Part shown: piece by piece, positions 52,801 through 63,251 of the stretch
How the letters are laid out: each line of letters begins with the position of its first letter
Position numbering within the stretch: the first letter of the stretch is position 1
Source of the DNA: Liolophura sinensis
Taxonomy: Eukaryota > Mollusca > Polyplacophora > Chitonida > Chitonidae
Length of the DNA stretch: 64,000 bases
Direction of reading: 5' to 3'
Assembly (NCBI RefSeq): GCF_032854445.1
Contig: NC_088301.1
Coordinates: 45,929,187 to 45,993,186, forward strand
Position numbers and translations under genes: made by a program
Notes under the pieces: model-generated
What the model was told of the DNA's origin: nothing
What the model saw: the letters and a program-made list of their open reading frames with translations, nothing else
Database searches by the model: none

Positions 52801-54199
52801 CAGGATTTTTGAAAGAATTCTTTGATGATTTTTCTTCAGTTTACATGGGATGATATTTAAATGTGAATGTCTGTCAGTGCCGCCATTAATGGTTTAGTAC
52901 CAAAATAATATATTACATTGGTGCCATTAAAATATTATTCTGTACTCAAGACAGCAGTGCAGTTTATATGAGTAGGGAAAACCAGCCACCTTCACCTCAC
53001 AAACCTGCACGAAGCAGCTAGAGGAGTTTGTGAACACTACCCTCAGATCGCCGAAGGGATAGTGTTCTAAAATTTGGCAGCCTACTCATTTAGCTGAATG
53101 ATCGTTTTTGTTGCAGCAGGTCATCTTTCAACCAGTAATGCATCATGCTCATATCAAGTTTCCACTGATATGGCACACAGAATTAAAATTGATTGGCTGA
53201 GAGTTTTTTGTGTTACACCCTAGAGCTTTTGCCAGGATCAAATAATTCTGCCATCCTTAAAATTCAGCTCAGGTTAGGCATACCTCTCACCCTAGCCAGT
53301 CAGCAGCAATTCTGTATACTTTTAAGCAGGAAGGTTTGTCAGGTACATGTAAACCTATCTTGCCCAAAAGCTGCATTTTTTCAGACTCATCGTGGTTTCC
53401 TCCGTTTATAAACCATCCCCATGATTTAAGTGAAATATTTCAGAGTACAGCATTTAAATCCCAAAGAAAATCCCTTGAAAATCAAGTCTTGTGATGTTCT
53501 GTTCATACAGTTACATTATACATTTTTGATGTTGCAGTCTTAGTCACTCAAATCAATTCCATTTTAGTTTCTCGGTCAAGTTAATATTACAATCATAGGT
53601 TACAATACTTCACTTGACTTGTTGCATTAGCAGTAAGAGCAAAAACTGGCCATTGCAAATAGTCAGAACTGTTAAATGTATTAGTTTTGATAACATGTGG
53701 ATTCATATTTATCATTCCTTTATTTTTTGTGTTTTTATCCCCACTAGATAATCCTAACATTAACAGTGTCAGCCAAGTAGAAAAGTTCCAGGAAAAAGCC
53801 CAGCAGGAGCTGATAGCACACTGTCAGCGAACCTACCCAACCAATCCGGAGCGAGTAGCCAAACTACTGATGAGGTTACCACCCTTGTGTGCACTCTCCC
53901 CAAGCATAATGGAAGAACTGTTTTTCTCGGGTCTGATAGGAAATGTACAGATAGATAGTATTATACCTTACATTTTACGTATGGAAACTGCAGAATACAA
54001 CTCGCAGATGCAGAGTCAAAGCAGCACAGAGAGCTTTGCATCCTCAACGGTGACTGCCCTTGCAGGAGATTATGGCATGACATCAACTTCAGGGGCAACA
54101 CCCCTAACCATACCCCAGATTACTAGTGCTGTTGTCATGACAACTGCTCCCAGTCCAACAACGCTGCATGCCACTACAGCAACAACGGGAGCTACATAA
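43550..54199 (+). CDS. NR2C: NR2C-type orphan nuclear receptor (TR2/TR4), 12 coding exons
   Basis: This is a nuclear transcription factor of the testicular-receptor TR2/TR4 class. Family members bind direct repeats of AGGTCA as homo- or heterodimers. Exons: 43528-43831, 44414-44581, 45270-45390, 46489-46668, 47137-47270, 48135-48270, 48800-48999, 49570-49636, 51460-51616, 52123-52262, 52618-52755, 53748-54199. All junctions are GT-AG and in phase, giving 724 codons against about 600 in vertebrates. Layout: A/B region residues 1-181; two zinc fingers from C182 ([15 protein letters not shown]-box [20 protein letters not shown]); a long hinge; then the ligand-binding domain, with [42 protein letters not shown] and [20 protein letters not shown]. 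The DBD and LBD both fit NR2C better than other NR2 groups. A Ser/Thr-rich tail follows the LBD. Confidence 0.96.
45270..46668 (+). CDS. NR2C: NR2C DNA-binding-domain exons
   Basis: The exon at 45270-45390 carries a charged Gln/Glu-rich lead-in and the first two cysteines of finger 1. The exon at 46489-46668 carries the rest: [17 protein letters not shown], the second finger CRGNKDC…CQYC and the start of the C-terminal extension (GMRSE). The split within the Gly of KASG is at the site typical of NR DBD introns. The opposite-strand 118-codon frame is a shadow. Confidence 0.96.
47458..48004. mobile_element. MITE with TTAA target duplications in NR2C intron 5
   Basis: AGGAGAAGAAAACTT at the left and AAGTTTTCTTCTCCT at the right are exact inverted repeats. 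Each is flanked directly by TTAA (47454-47457 and 48005-48008). The 547-bp interior has no long frame and is more GC-rich than the intron, with CCAAT-like and CGG segments. The TTAA duplication recalls piggyBac-type insertion, but the terminal bases are not the usual CCC, so the superfamily is unassigned. Confidence 0.75.
50650..50812. mobile_element. Short inverted-repeat (MITE-like) element in NR2C intron 8
   Basis: GCTGGGCATAACTCTA near 50652 and TAGAGTTATGCCCAAC near 50797 form 16-base inverted ends with one mismatch, around about 130 bases of T-rich sequence. Isolated GGGACATAACTC-type ends occur elsewhere (13.74, 35.65 kb), which suggests a small family. Confidence 0.55.
51460..54010 (+). 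CDS. NR2C: NR2C ligand-binding-domain exons
   Basis: Four exons (51460-51616, 52123-52262, 52618-52755, 53748-54010 part) encode the LBD. The first carries the signature helix-3/5 region [20 protein letters not shown]. The second carries [17 protein letters not shown]. The third carries the [17 protein letters not shown] helix and YAYLKCL. The last carries [18 protein letters not shown] and the AF-2-side [15 protein letters not shown], nearly identical to vertebrate TR4. The first donor is TTGG/GTGAGT. The alternative CAG/GTCCTT would break the frame. Confidence 0.95.
51737..51997 (+). mobile_element. SINE family 1 copy, sense, in NR2C intron 9
   Basis: It matches the 23.26 kb copy from GAGAGTTCAAGTCCAGCTCA through CATGCTGGCTTCCTCTCCAG, GGAAAGGTCTGTCAGC and CCACCATAATGCTGGCCG to AAAACATCAATCAAATAAGT. 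The head is diverged. It lies 120 bases after the LBD exon. Confidence 0.75.
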
Positions 54200-56210
54200 A
54201 AGTGCTGCAATATGGGATGCCCTCCTAGAGTTGGTGTTCTATTTTATTCTTGGTGCCTTCTACAGGGTAAACATGCTTGTGGAAACAATGACAAGTTGGG
54301 ATTAAACATTGAGAGAAACCACATCTGTCAGTTTCAGCCTTGTCTGATGTTGTGGCAAGCAGAATGTACATACTATAATATGGTAGAAAGAAGTACTCTG
54401 CAAAAGTGTTTTCATAGCTGGATTCATCATGAACTCATGATGTGGAAAGGAAAAGTATTTCTCAGGATGGATATGAAACATGGCCGGTTTTCAGTGTTCC
54501 AAGTACTTGACATTACCCATATGTGGAAAGTGTGACGCCAGGATTCTGATTGGTACAGAACAATGTCAAAGTCACAGAATTAAAACTCTTTTTGACTTGT
54601 CGATTACACACTTGTACGATGTAGTAGATTTTACAAAGGGATAGCCTGTTAAAGGACATTGGCAGTTTTCCACTCAAGGAAATGTAGTTTCACAAGGTGT
54701 ACAGTTCAGAACTGACAATCGTATATCCATGTGGGCTGAATTCAGGGGGAAGTAACTCACGTGTTGGGTTCTACTTCAGCAGTACAGGAGTATTGTGTTG
54801 AAGGTTGAATGGATTTTTTTTTTAAAATCATGTCTACCTGTTGAATTGAACAGTTACACGTTAATGATAAACTTGTTGTATATTGGTTAAAAGCCGCTTG
54901 TTGTCTCACAACATAGGCCTGTCCTATTTATTTATTTTTGCAAAGCTGCTTTGTGCTGTTTTGAAGGATTGTACATGGTGCGATGTCAGATCTGCCTAAA
55001 GGTGGGATAAATATGTTCTAGGTGGACTCATGGCCAGTTATACTGGACTGAGTGAATGCCATATTTTCTAACCCCTGGTGTAAGACAGAATTCTCGCAAA
55101 TCTTGTAGGCATACCCTTTTTTGCATATTATGTAAGTGTCAAAACTGCTACCTTCCAAGAAGGCATGTTAAAGTAATAGGTGTGCAAATTTTTTCCAATA
55201 TTTTAATCTTACATGTACAAAGAGTCATTTAATGATAATATTGTTAAGCTGTAAATATTTTGGCTACTTATTTGTTATGTGATTTGTGTTGTTCAGCTGT
55301 CTACCTGTCTGTCATTGTGCCTGGCCTTGTCTGTAATCCATACCATTGTTTTGTGTTTAATACAGGTCCTTCTATGACATTGTTAAGTATTTGTTGATGC
55401 GTGTACATGGTCAGAGTTTGTAAGGGCTTTTCCCTAGGCACATATATCACAAATTTGAAGTTTATGTACCATTGTAAGTTTTTGGATTTTTTTTTTTCCT
55501 TGGTTTTAAAATTTTATTTTCAAGAAACAATTATACTCTGTTGGAAAGTGTGATAAAGTGCTAGAATGTATGGGAAATCAACTTTCTGTAAAATTTTAAA
55601 CTGCATGTTTTCTCAGTACATAAATCTTTTAAACATTCTGACAGTAAAATGTAGTCCATGTTACCATTATTTTATGTCCTCAGATATATTAATAGGGCCC
55701 TTCGCAAAAAAATCTCCGATAATTTATCTTACTGATCTCAGAGTTTGTCCACTGAGTGATGATTTTGGGGTTAATTTTTTTTTTTTTGGAAATGAAATAC
55801 TTGTATTTCACTCTTGATACAATGGTTTGTTCTGAGCCTAAATTTTTAGGTAACTGATAATTGTATATCAATTTACAGACAGTAATCTAGTGCTATTGCA
55901 AAAAAAAATATAAATAAAGAAAAACACAGATGTAGATATTCCAGATTTAGATTTAACTAAAATTAGTAAATTCATATTGTCCTCTAGGAAACCTATACTG
56001 GTACCTGTTATGTCAATATTATATACATTTGAGAAAATCCATGTAATTTTAACTAGAGTGCCGTGAGGGTGTAAAACCTGCTACCTGCTAAATGCACATG
56101 TATATCCTGCATGTCCATATGGATCGAGGCTCATTCAAGATTAACGTGAAACTTCTGCTTTTAAATTTTGTTTTTGTATTTTAAAATAAATGTTTGGATG
56201 TCAACATGTT
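54200..56210 (+). other. NR2C: NR2C 3' UTR
   Basis: It follows the TAA at 54197-54199. It contains short open frames (107 codons at 54212-54535, 83 codons at 55566-55817) with no motifs, several T-runs and a SINE-free AT-rich body. AATAAA hexamers occur at 55913-55918 and 56185-56190, giving a UTR of about 1.7-2.0 kb. The end is inferred. Confidence 0.6.
56185..56190 (+). terminator. Candidate distal NR2C poly(A) signal AATAAA
   Basis: This AATAAA is followed within 20-30 bases by a TG/T-rich stretch (TGTTTGGATG…TGTTTTGG), which fits a downstream element. An upstream hexamer at 55913 is an alternative. Confidence 0.45.
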
Positions 56211-56868
56211 TTGGCATTTTACAAGAAGTGAGAGGTGGTTATGTGTACTTTTTCTCCAGTCTCATTCATATACATGAATATGTATAGTAAGAAGGTGTAG
56301 GCCTCCCACATTACTTACATGTATCCTAAGCCTTTCCAAAAACTTGAGATTCCAAACCAGATTGATGTCCAGCATTAGCTGATCTCTCTCTCTCTCTCTT
56401 AGGATAGGACCAGATTGTAGATTTGATCCCAGTGTTCAAAATACCATTCAATTTAAGAGACCAACGATGTTTCAGGTCAATATGGTGTTTTATGAACTCT
56501 CCATGAAAGATGTAATTACTACCATCACATGCACTACATTTCCACCAAAGGTCAAAATTCTACTTGTTTTGTTGAGACATTTTCTAATAGGATATCACCT
56601 AAAAAAAAACCTTTCCATAATCAATAGAACTCTCAGAATCCAAAGCATTGTTTCATTGGTACATACGCTACAAGAGCCAGGGGTTACATGAAAACTAGAA
56701 TCCCAAATGGCCAGAGTTAAAGACTACATGTACATGGTCGGAAAATACTTTGCTGGCAAGTTAGAATCCCAGTAATTCTGACGCAAGGTTATAAGCCTTC
56801 ACTGCCTTTCCTATTAAACATGACATTGAAAGGGGAGACAACTACTGCAGATCATTAAGTCAACAAGA
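56211..56868. other. Short convergent intergenic interval
   Basis: It lies between the NR2C and THUMPD3 transcript ends and contains a (TC)n run near 56385-56399. No gene was seen. A 74-codon plus frame at 56467-56691 has no recognisable features. Confidence 0.5.
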
Positions 56869-56874
56869 TTTATT
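56869..56874 (-). terminator. Candidate THUMPD3 poly(A) signal
   Basis: TTTATT on the plus strand (AATAAA on minus) lies about 460 bases past the THUMPD3 stop. It is the first full hexamer I noticed downstream. Confidence 0.4.
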
Positions 56875-57335
56875 TGGGACCATTTACTTTTACAGTTAAG
56901 CAGTCTACTTTCCCCTAAGGACATGCTCTGATGGCATTGCTCTTCCCATTTCAGATAGGGAGAAACCTTTAAACCAGGTTTAAAGCAATAAACTACCAAA
57001 TTTATCAAAATGTGAAAACCCTAACCTAACCCTATTGCTTACACATGTTCACTTTTTTGCAGCAGCAGTCGCAGCTGCATTGGAAGGAGTACTCTGAAGA
57101 GATCAAAAAAGTTTTAAAAATTCAGCTTTCTTTTGTATTGACTGATTACCTCTGAATGTAAGACCATTAAAAACATAACTTTGACAGTAACTAAGTTACT
57201 GTGATCTGAAACTGACTGAGATGAGTGAACATCAACACCTGCTACATTTGCTGAGCAAAGGTTACGTTTCAAAAAGCATTAACAGCAAAATGCCCAGAGA
57301 ATGTGACAGCCTGACACTTGAAACTGTAACAAAGC

Positions 57336-59271
57336 TCAATCAATGTTCTCCTCCTCTTCAACTTCCCTGGGTAAAGCTTCAGTTGGCTGGCACTCTGGCA
57401 GCTTTCTGAGAGCATCTGCCGTAGGTATAGTATCCTCAGGTGAGACAGTTTTACCTGTTCTGTACAGCAGGAAAACAACAGCAGACAGCCCACCAATGTT
57501 AATTCCAACACTTCTCACTTGTCGCCAGAATTTTTTCAGCCCATGAATCGTCTGTGAAAGTGAACACAAATTCTTCACTAAAACCATTTTTCCCCTTGGG
57601 TCAAATATTTTCAATATTAAGAGACATGACATATTAAAAAACTGCACCGAGCAGAAAATTTTCAGAACGACTGACAAAGTGTATGTTAAAGAAGCAAGCC
57701 GGTTTAATCCAGCAGCCTTTCCCTACAGATTGACTGATTGATGTACAGGTTTTCACAAATGTTCGAGGTCAGTTTTACGGGTGGAGAAAACTGGCATAGC
57801 AATGGTAAACCTCCGATCAATCGTGGTTGAGCAGTAAAGAGCAGCCATGATCACATTAGACGTGACATACCTTAATCATACACCTCTTGTCATGCGTGAG
57901 GAAACAAGCTCGACCAGTCTCCGGCCGACTCACACGTGCCATCTCCAGCAAGGAGGCTGGGTACAGCTTCCAGTTGTCCACCTTGTGACCAATTCTACAG
58001 AAACGATCAGAAATCCATTATTATTTGCAAAAGAGGTCTGTTACCTTGTTGCAAGATGGTTGCTATCATGTAAAAGTTAGTGCTCAGTAAGATATCTGTT
58101 GTCATGACCAACTATGGCAAGTTACAGTTATAGACGCATCTCTGAGAGAACCCAAGTTAGGAAAGGTAACATCCAAGCTAATCACATTTTCAGCTGAGGT
58201 ACTCTGCATAAAATTTATCCTTATCTGACGTAATTAAGTTTGTAACACATTTTACATACCTTTTCCCAAATGGCTGTAACAAGGAGACAGAAAAGTTGGA
58301 AGTAGTACATTGGACTACAATAAACTACATCTTGTAATACATGTACAACACAGAGGAATACAATGAATACACTTTGTGTTAATACAATACTATAAACCTC
58401 TAAAGCTTTTTTCTACTATTTAAATGTTAAACACTTCTCTTTGACAAGATAATTACTGGCACATGTGGTAAGCTCATTTTCTGTCAAGGTAATCTTTGGT
58501 TATAACAGTCAATGTCATCATACATTGATGATTTACTTTCATTATTTTTTCTGAGATGCATTAGTAAGATATGTGTGTGCTGGAACACATATGTATGCCA
58601 TATCACATCTCTAACATACATGATATGACATTTCAAGACACCAACTTCAGAACAAACTATGACACATTTATAACAATGTAGCCAGCACTAAGTTCCTAAG
58701 AGCTGCTCTATACATCATTCACATCAAGTATACATACTTTAGTGCATGTACTGGTTACAAACTTACTAGATCAGCAATGAACACATCCACAGAGGAGTCC
58801 TTAAAGGGCATAGCACAGGCATCCCACTGAATGGCATCAACCACAACAGGGGGTCTGAGGGATACAGAAAGTGTTATTTATTTAATTCATTTGATTTCGT
58901 TTGTTAAAATGTAATACTCAGTAATTTTCATTTCTAACTTGTTAGTCCTGTCTTACGGGCAAAGAAAACAGGAGTGCCTGGGTTAAACCTCTTATTGCTG
59001 GATACTAAGTAACATGTGGGTCATACAATCCTGCAGTGGTACACACTTTAAAATAGACTTACCAAGGAAATGCTGTAAACTTTATTTCTGAAAACTTATT
59101 TCTTTCAGCAGCCAGTGACCCATCTAGTCTAGCCATATGACACTACCTGACTTACTTCCCCTTGGCAAGCCGTTTCTTATTCAGCTCTTGTATATTATCC
59201 ATGGTGCGGTTTGCCCCCAGAGTATGGATCTCTCCACACACATGTGCTGCTTGTGGCCAATTTACTGCTGC
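57336..59271 (-). CDS. THUMPD3: THUMPD3 tRNA (guanine-N2)-methyltransferase, C-terminal part
   Basis: THUMPD3 with TRMT112 makes N2-methylguanosine in tRNA (position 6, also 7). Five exons in transcript order: 59156-59271, 58767-58854, 58260-58273, 57871-57994, 57336-57551, all GT-AG and in phase, giving 184-185 residues of an enzyme of about 500. Visible blocks: an AdoMet-domain segment (HVCGEIHTLGANRT), VVVDAIQWDACAMPF, the catalytic motif DLPFGKR, NWKLYPASLLEMARV, TGRACFLTHDKRC and FWRQVRSVGINIGGLSAVVF, ending in an acidic tail EVEEEENID. These match THUMPD3 better than THUMPD2. The THUMP domain and AdoMet motif I (GxGxxPIE) are not in the window. The gene is convergent with NR2C. Confidence 0.88.
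58260..58273 (-). CDS. THUMPD3: THUMPD3 14-nt microexon carrying PFGK
   Basis: Between a strong polypyrimidine tract ending TTGTTACAG and donor GTATGT lie 14 bases encoding Pro-Phe-Gly-Lys plus AG of an Arg codon. The upstream exon ends in …IADL at phase 0 and the downstream exon supplies A then IGHK. Together they restore the catalytic D-L-P-F-G-K-R motif. Skipping it would delete motif IV and shift the frame. Confidence 0.88.
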
Positions 59272-62200
59272 CTGTTAACATAATAAGTGCATATACATGA
59301 CTGTGCATATGTAAGTGTTGCATGCTGGTACCAAAACATTTTTTGAGTTTTTGATACCAAAACATCTTTACAATATAAACACTCCATTTGATTTTAATTT
59401 TTTTATCAAATATACCTACCACTGATTCCACATGGTAGGTTATACTGAATTCCCAGAAAACCGCTGCAGTTCATTTGCACTGTAAGTTCAAAAGCACATG
59501 GACATTTTCTCTGCCGTCAAATTTCTAAACAAACTACCAGAGCTTAATAAAACCATCTTACACTTAAATACCGCTAACATAATATTGTTTGACCAAACTG
59601 TTTCATGCTTCAGGTAAATGCCATTATAAACCAAGGCAGAACACATAATTAACCCTTGTTTTACTTGTGTTTTGTTTCAATTAGCAAAGAACATAATGCA
59701 ATTAACAGCCTTGCTGGAGCAACAGCGCTGGTCAATAACATGGTCATCTTTGCTCAGACAAGAGTGCTCACCAATGTAATCTTTCTCATTACTACGAGTC
59801 TGATGAGAGGCTTGTGCAACGATTGGAGTGTTTACTTAGGAAAGCACCCATGTATAACTAGATTCCTGTAGCCGATGGGCTGGACCCTCAGGATTGTTGG
59901 GAAGCAATGCTAATGAATATGTGTAATGTCAGACAAAATATGGTGAAACAATCAAATCACACATAACAGAGTTGAATATTTGATGCATGATACACAAAGT
60001 TTACAACACGTTTTATAGAACATTGATGCAATGTTCTGGCGCGGTGTGTATTTTTTTAATAAGATAACCAATACAAATTATGACATTCCTTTGAACTAAA
60101 ACCCACAGGTAATATTGGGGCATATACAATTTGGGCATAACAAAATTAGCTTTATTGCTGGATTATTGCTGGATTAACCAAGGTAAACAGTATGTACACA
60201 CAAACTATTCATGCAGGTATGGGTAAGTGGAGACGGCTCGATTCCTCAGAAGTATCATGATGTACTGGCATAAACCCGTCTAGGCCATCACTGACTATGA
60301 CACGATGTACAGGCCTTCTTTCACAAGTTAGGAGAAACCACATATCAGTGTGCTTGATTTCACAATCAGAGCTCCTTGCTGAAGTTTTAGCCCTAATTAA
60401 ATAACTACAAGGAATGACCACTTTGCCTGGTTACCAATCAGACATTCATCACAATTTCTGTCAGAAAAGTAATCTGATTGACAACTCCGAAAATGACAAA
60501 TTACTTGTCAGCAGGTCAGCATTTTTCAAAATGGCTGCCAATCAAGCTGGTTATATTACATTGTTAACATTATTTCAGCTGTTAGTGCATGATTATATTC
60601 TGACACCAGCTAATTTTATGGAATGTAATTGGATGACTGTTACTACAGCGCTGACCGCTGTCCAGTGGATAATTAACAGCTGCAACCACCTATGCATGTG
60701 CTTCTATAGCAAAGAGCGATCCAGTATTTCTAACATTTTTCAGGAATCCTATGTTATTACTGTTTTGCACAGGCTACTGCCAGTTCACAAAGCCGTGCTT
60801 AATACTGCTATTTAACAGTCTGTATAACAAGCAAATAAATGTTTTATAATATGGCAAATGACCTTAGATTTTATCCATTGCTAAGTTGAGAAGCTTTCAT
60901 GATTCTGAAAGTTTATTTATTGATCATAGATCTGAGACTATTAGAGATTCTGAAGGTTTCAAGAAATAGCACCCTCCTCAGGGTAACAACGCTGCAGGTA
61001 TCTTGGACGTAAATCTGACTGAATAGTCCTAATCTGTGGTAACATTCCTAAACTTAGATTTAAACTTGAACACAATTTTGTCATATTAAAGTATAACATT
61101 GCTAAGGCAATTCACAATTTTAGCACAGTAAGTTGTTTTGAAGTCAGAACTGTGTCTGACTTCATTTAAGGACAGCACTTAATGATCCCAGGGTCTGGCA
61201 TCCAATAGGGTCTTTTGTCTTTTAAATGACAAACTTTTCTCTTTCCCTATCCATTATTTACAGAGATTACCTCATTACTTTGTTGAATTACTTGTTTAAC
61301 GGAATTTTATCCTTAGACAATATGTCCACATGAGTATATATTATACAAGTTAACATGCCGCTGTAAAATGAATTGTCTTTCATTACTAAGAGAATCTGCC
61401 TACTCCCGGTTACTTTATACATAAAGATGTTGGATTAGTGAAATTTGAGTTTTTAATGACAGCTGTTCACCCCAAGGATAATACCTTGAAATCCCCTCCT
61501 TGTTCAGACATGTAATTTTAATGATAGGTAATTAATTTTGCACAGGTAATCTAAGCAGATGGGCTTTAAGGTGTGGGTTGAAACTGCTGCGATAATCAAG
61601 CACATGTGTACCACAGTCTGACAGGTTAACATCTACCTGAGGCAGAATGCCCTGTGTTCTTTGCATGGTTACAAGCTTTCTGAATGCATGATTAAATTGG
61701 CTGGGCCTTTTACTGCGAGACACACACCTAAATACCATTAATTATATTATAGTTCATGATCAAATATCATATGGAATTGTTGCCATAACTCTCCAACTGC
61801 TTATTTGGTTTCAGGCAAGACACATCAACCAGTTTATGGCTGTACTCAATTGTTATTCAAAGAGATCAGCTCTATGAGAGAGCTTAGTCCTAGGACAACA
61901 CACTGATCAGTGTATCATCGAAGCACATACATACATGTGCGTGTAAAAATCGTACCTGTACATTTATACATGAGCAATCAACTGGCAAGAATGGTTCCTC
62001 TGCTAAGACATGCAAATTATGTTTGAGTGTACTGCAACATAAAAACTGTATGAAGACCACACCTCTCTACAACAGAAAGTGCATGTACATGTACAATTCC
62101 TCATGTCTAAAGCAGATTTAATATACCAGTAGGAAAATACATAAAATATCTTGAAGCTCCGATCAGAAAATAAAATGAAAACTCACACAAAGTTTGCAGC

Positions 62201-62273
62201 AGAACACTACCTTATATTTCCAGACAATGTCCCACAACACCCACTCGACTGAATGAAGCCCATCCCTTGCATT
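59272..62273. other. No supported exon (upstream THUMPD3 intron or intergenic)
   Basis: I looked on the minus strand for the expected GTGAIPIEG-type and GPTTLRSTLAYG-type segments of THUMPD3 and did not find them. Open frames at 59656-59871 and 60414-60815 (plus) and 61532-61738 (minus) have no recognisable motif. The minus one has a protein-like composition. Confidence 0.45.
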
Positions 62274-62625
62274 TTATTTGTTCGACTTAGCTAACTGAAT
62301 TACTGCCAGCACATCAACTTGCAATCCATCATAAGACCAATTTGTCTTCCATGGGAAACGACCGACTGGATGCTTCTGCTTTGTAAGCATTTTACAACAA
62401 TATCCCTCCAACCATATCAGCATGCTCAGGATGAATTTTCAGATTGGTAACAAATACGCAATAAATTTTCCATTTATCACCTGAGCTCATGATTTGGCCA
62501 GACACTTGCAAAGGCTTCAGAGACCATGCAACTGGGTTAGATGGGACGTAATCGACCAGCCACCTGGTGAGTTCCACATCACTACTTCTCTTCGAGCAAT
62601 CACCATGTGTCTCAAAGCTCATCAA
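62274..62625 (-). pseudogene. Protein-like block with a frameshift, unidentified
   Basis: Minus frame 62625-62392 reads through YVPSNPVAWSLKPLQVSG and DKWKIYCVFVTNLKIHPEH before a TAA. One base over, the next frame continues KMLTKQKHPVGRFPWKTNW and YDGLQVDVLAVIQLAK to TAA at 62274-62276, with AATAAA overlapping that stop. The two halves look like one protein broken by an indel near 62392-62400. I do not recognise the family. It could be a domesticated or transposon gene, a decayed gene, or real exons of the neighbouring gene. Confidence 0.35.
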
Positions 62626-63129
62626 CCTTCAGTATCACAAAACAATCAAGTCAGAGGAATGTCATCAATCTAATGGCAAGACAAGAGGCTTACACGGAAA
62701 ACAGTGGTAGACCAAATCCTTTACCTGAAACTTCAGTAAACTTCTATTATTTCTTTTGTTTTGTTCTTCTGATTTTTTAAAAAAGTATATTTAATCTTTT
62801 TCATTTCTTTTCTTTTAGAGATTTATTTAAATTATTTTATATAAGTTCAAACAAGCATCAGAATATTTGCCTTCATGTTACACGAAAGAAAGAAACCTCT
62901 AACACTATAAAAGGCCAAAATTTATCAACCTTGAAAAAATGTCACATATTAATGTCACATTAATATTTTATCGCTTTATTATTTTTTAGTATGGGAGCAG
63001 GATATTTAAAATTTGTGTGATAAAATTTACACCATATGTTACCAAACTCTGAACCAGTGTTTACCCAAAGGGGTTTGAAAGGAGCAATGAGCAAATATAT
63101 TCTGGAACACTTTTCATAAAGTTCAATTT

Positions 63130-63135
63130 TTTATT
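63130..63135 (-). terminator. Candidate poly(A) signal of the unidentified 63-kb gene
   Basis: AATAAA on the minus strand lies about 120 bases after the TGA at 63252-63254, as expected for a short 3' UTR. Confidence 0.45.
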
Positions 63136-63251
63136 GAATTATAAGCATTTCACAAGATCATAAATTCCAATATCTTACATTTGCACTGCATGTGTAGTGG
63201 TGTACTCTATAGAAGAGGAGATCTGAAGAATTAATACATCTGTTGTGTGTA

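Noticed and set aside
54212-54535. 107-codon frame just after NR2C
   Set aside because: It lies in the 3' UTR after a clear stop, with no splice route and no motif.
60414-60815. 133-codon plus frame
   Set aside because: No recognisable domain and no promoter or poly(A) context. It could be transposon debris, but nothing supports a call.
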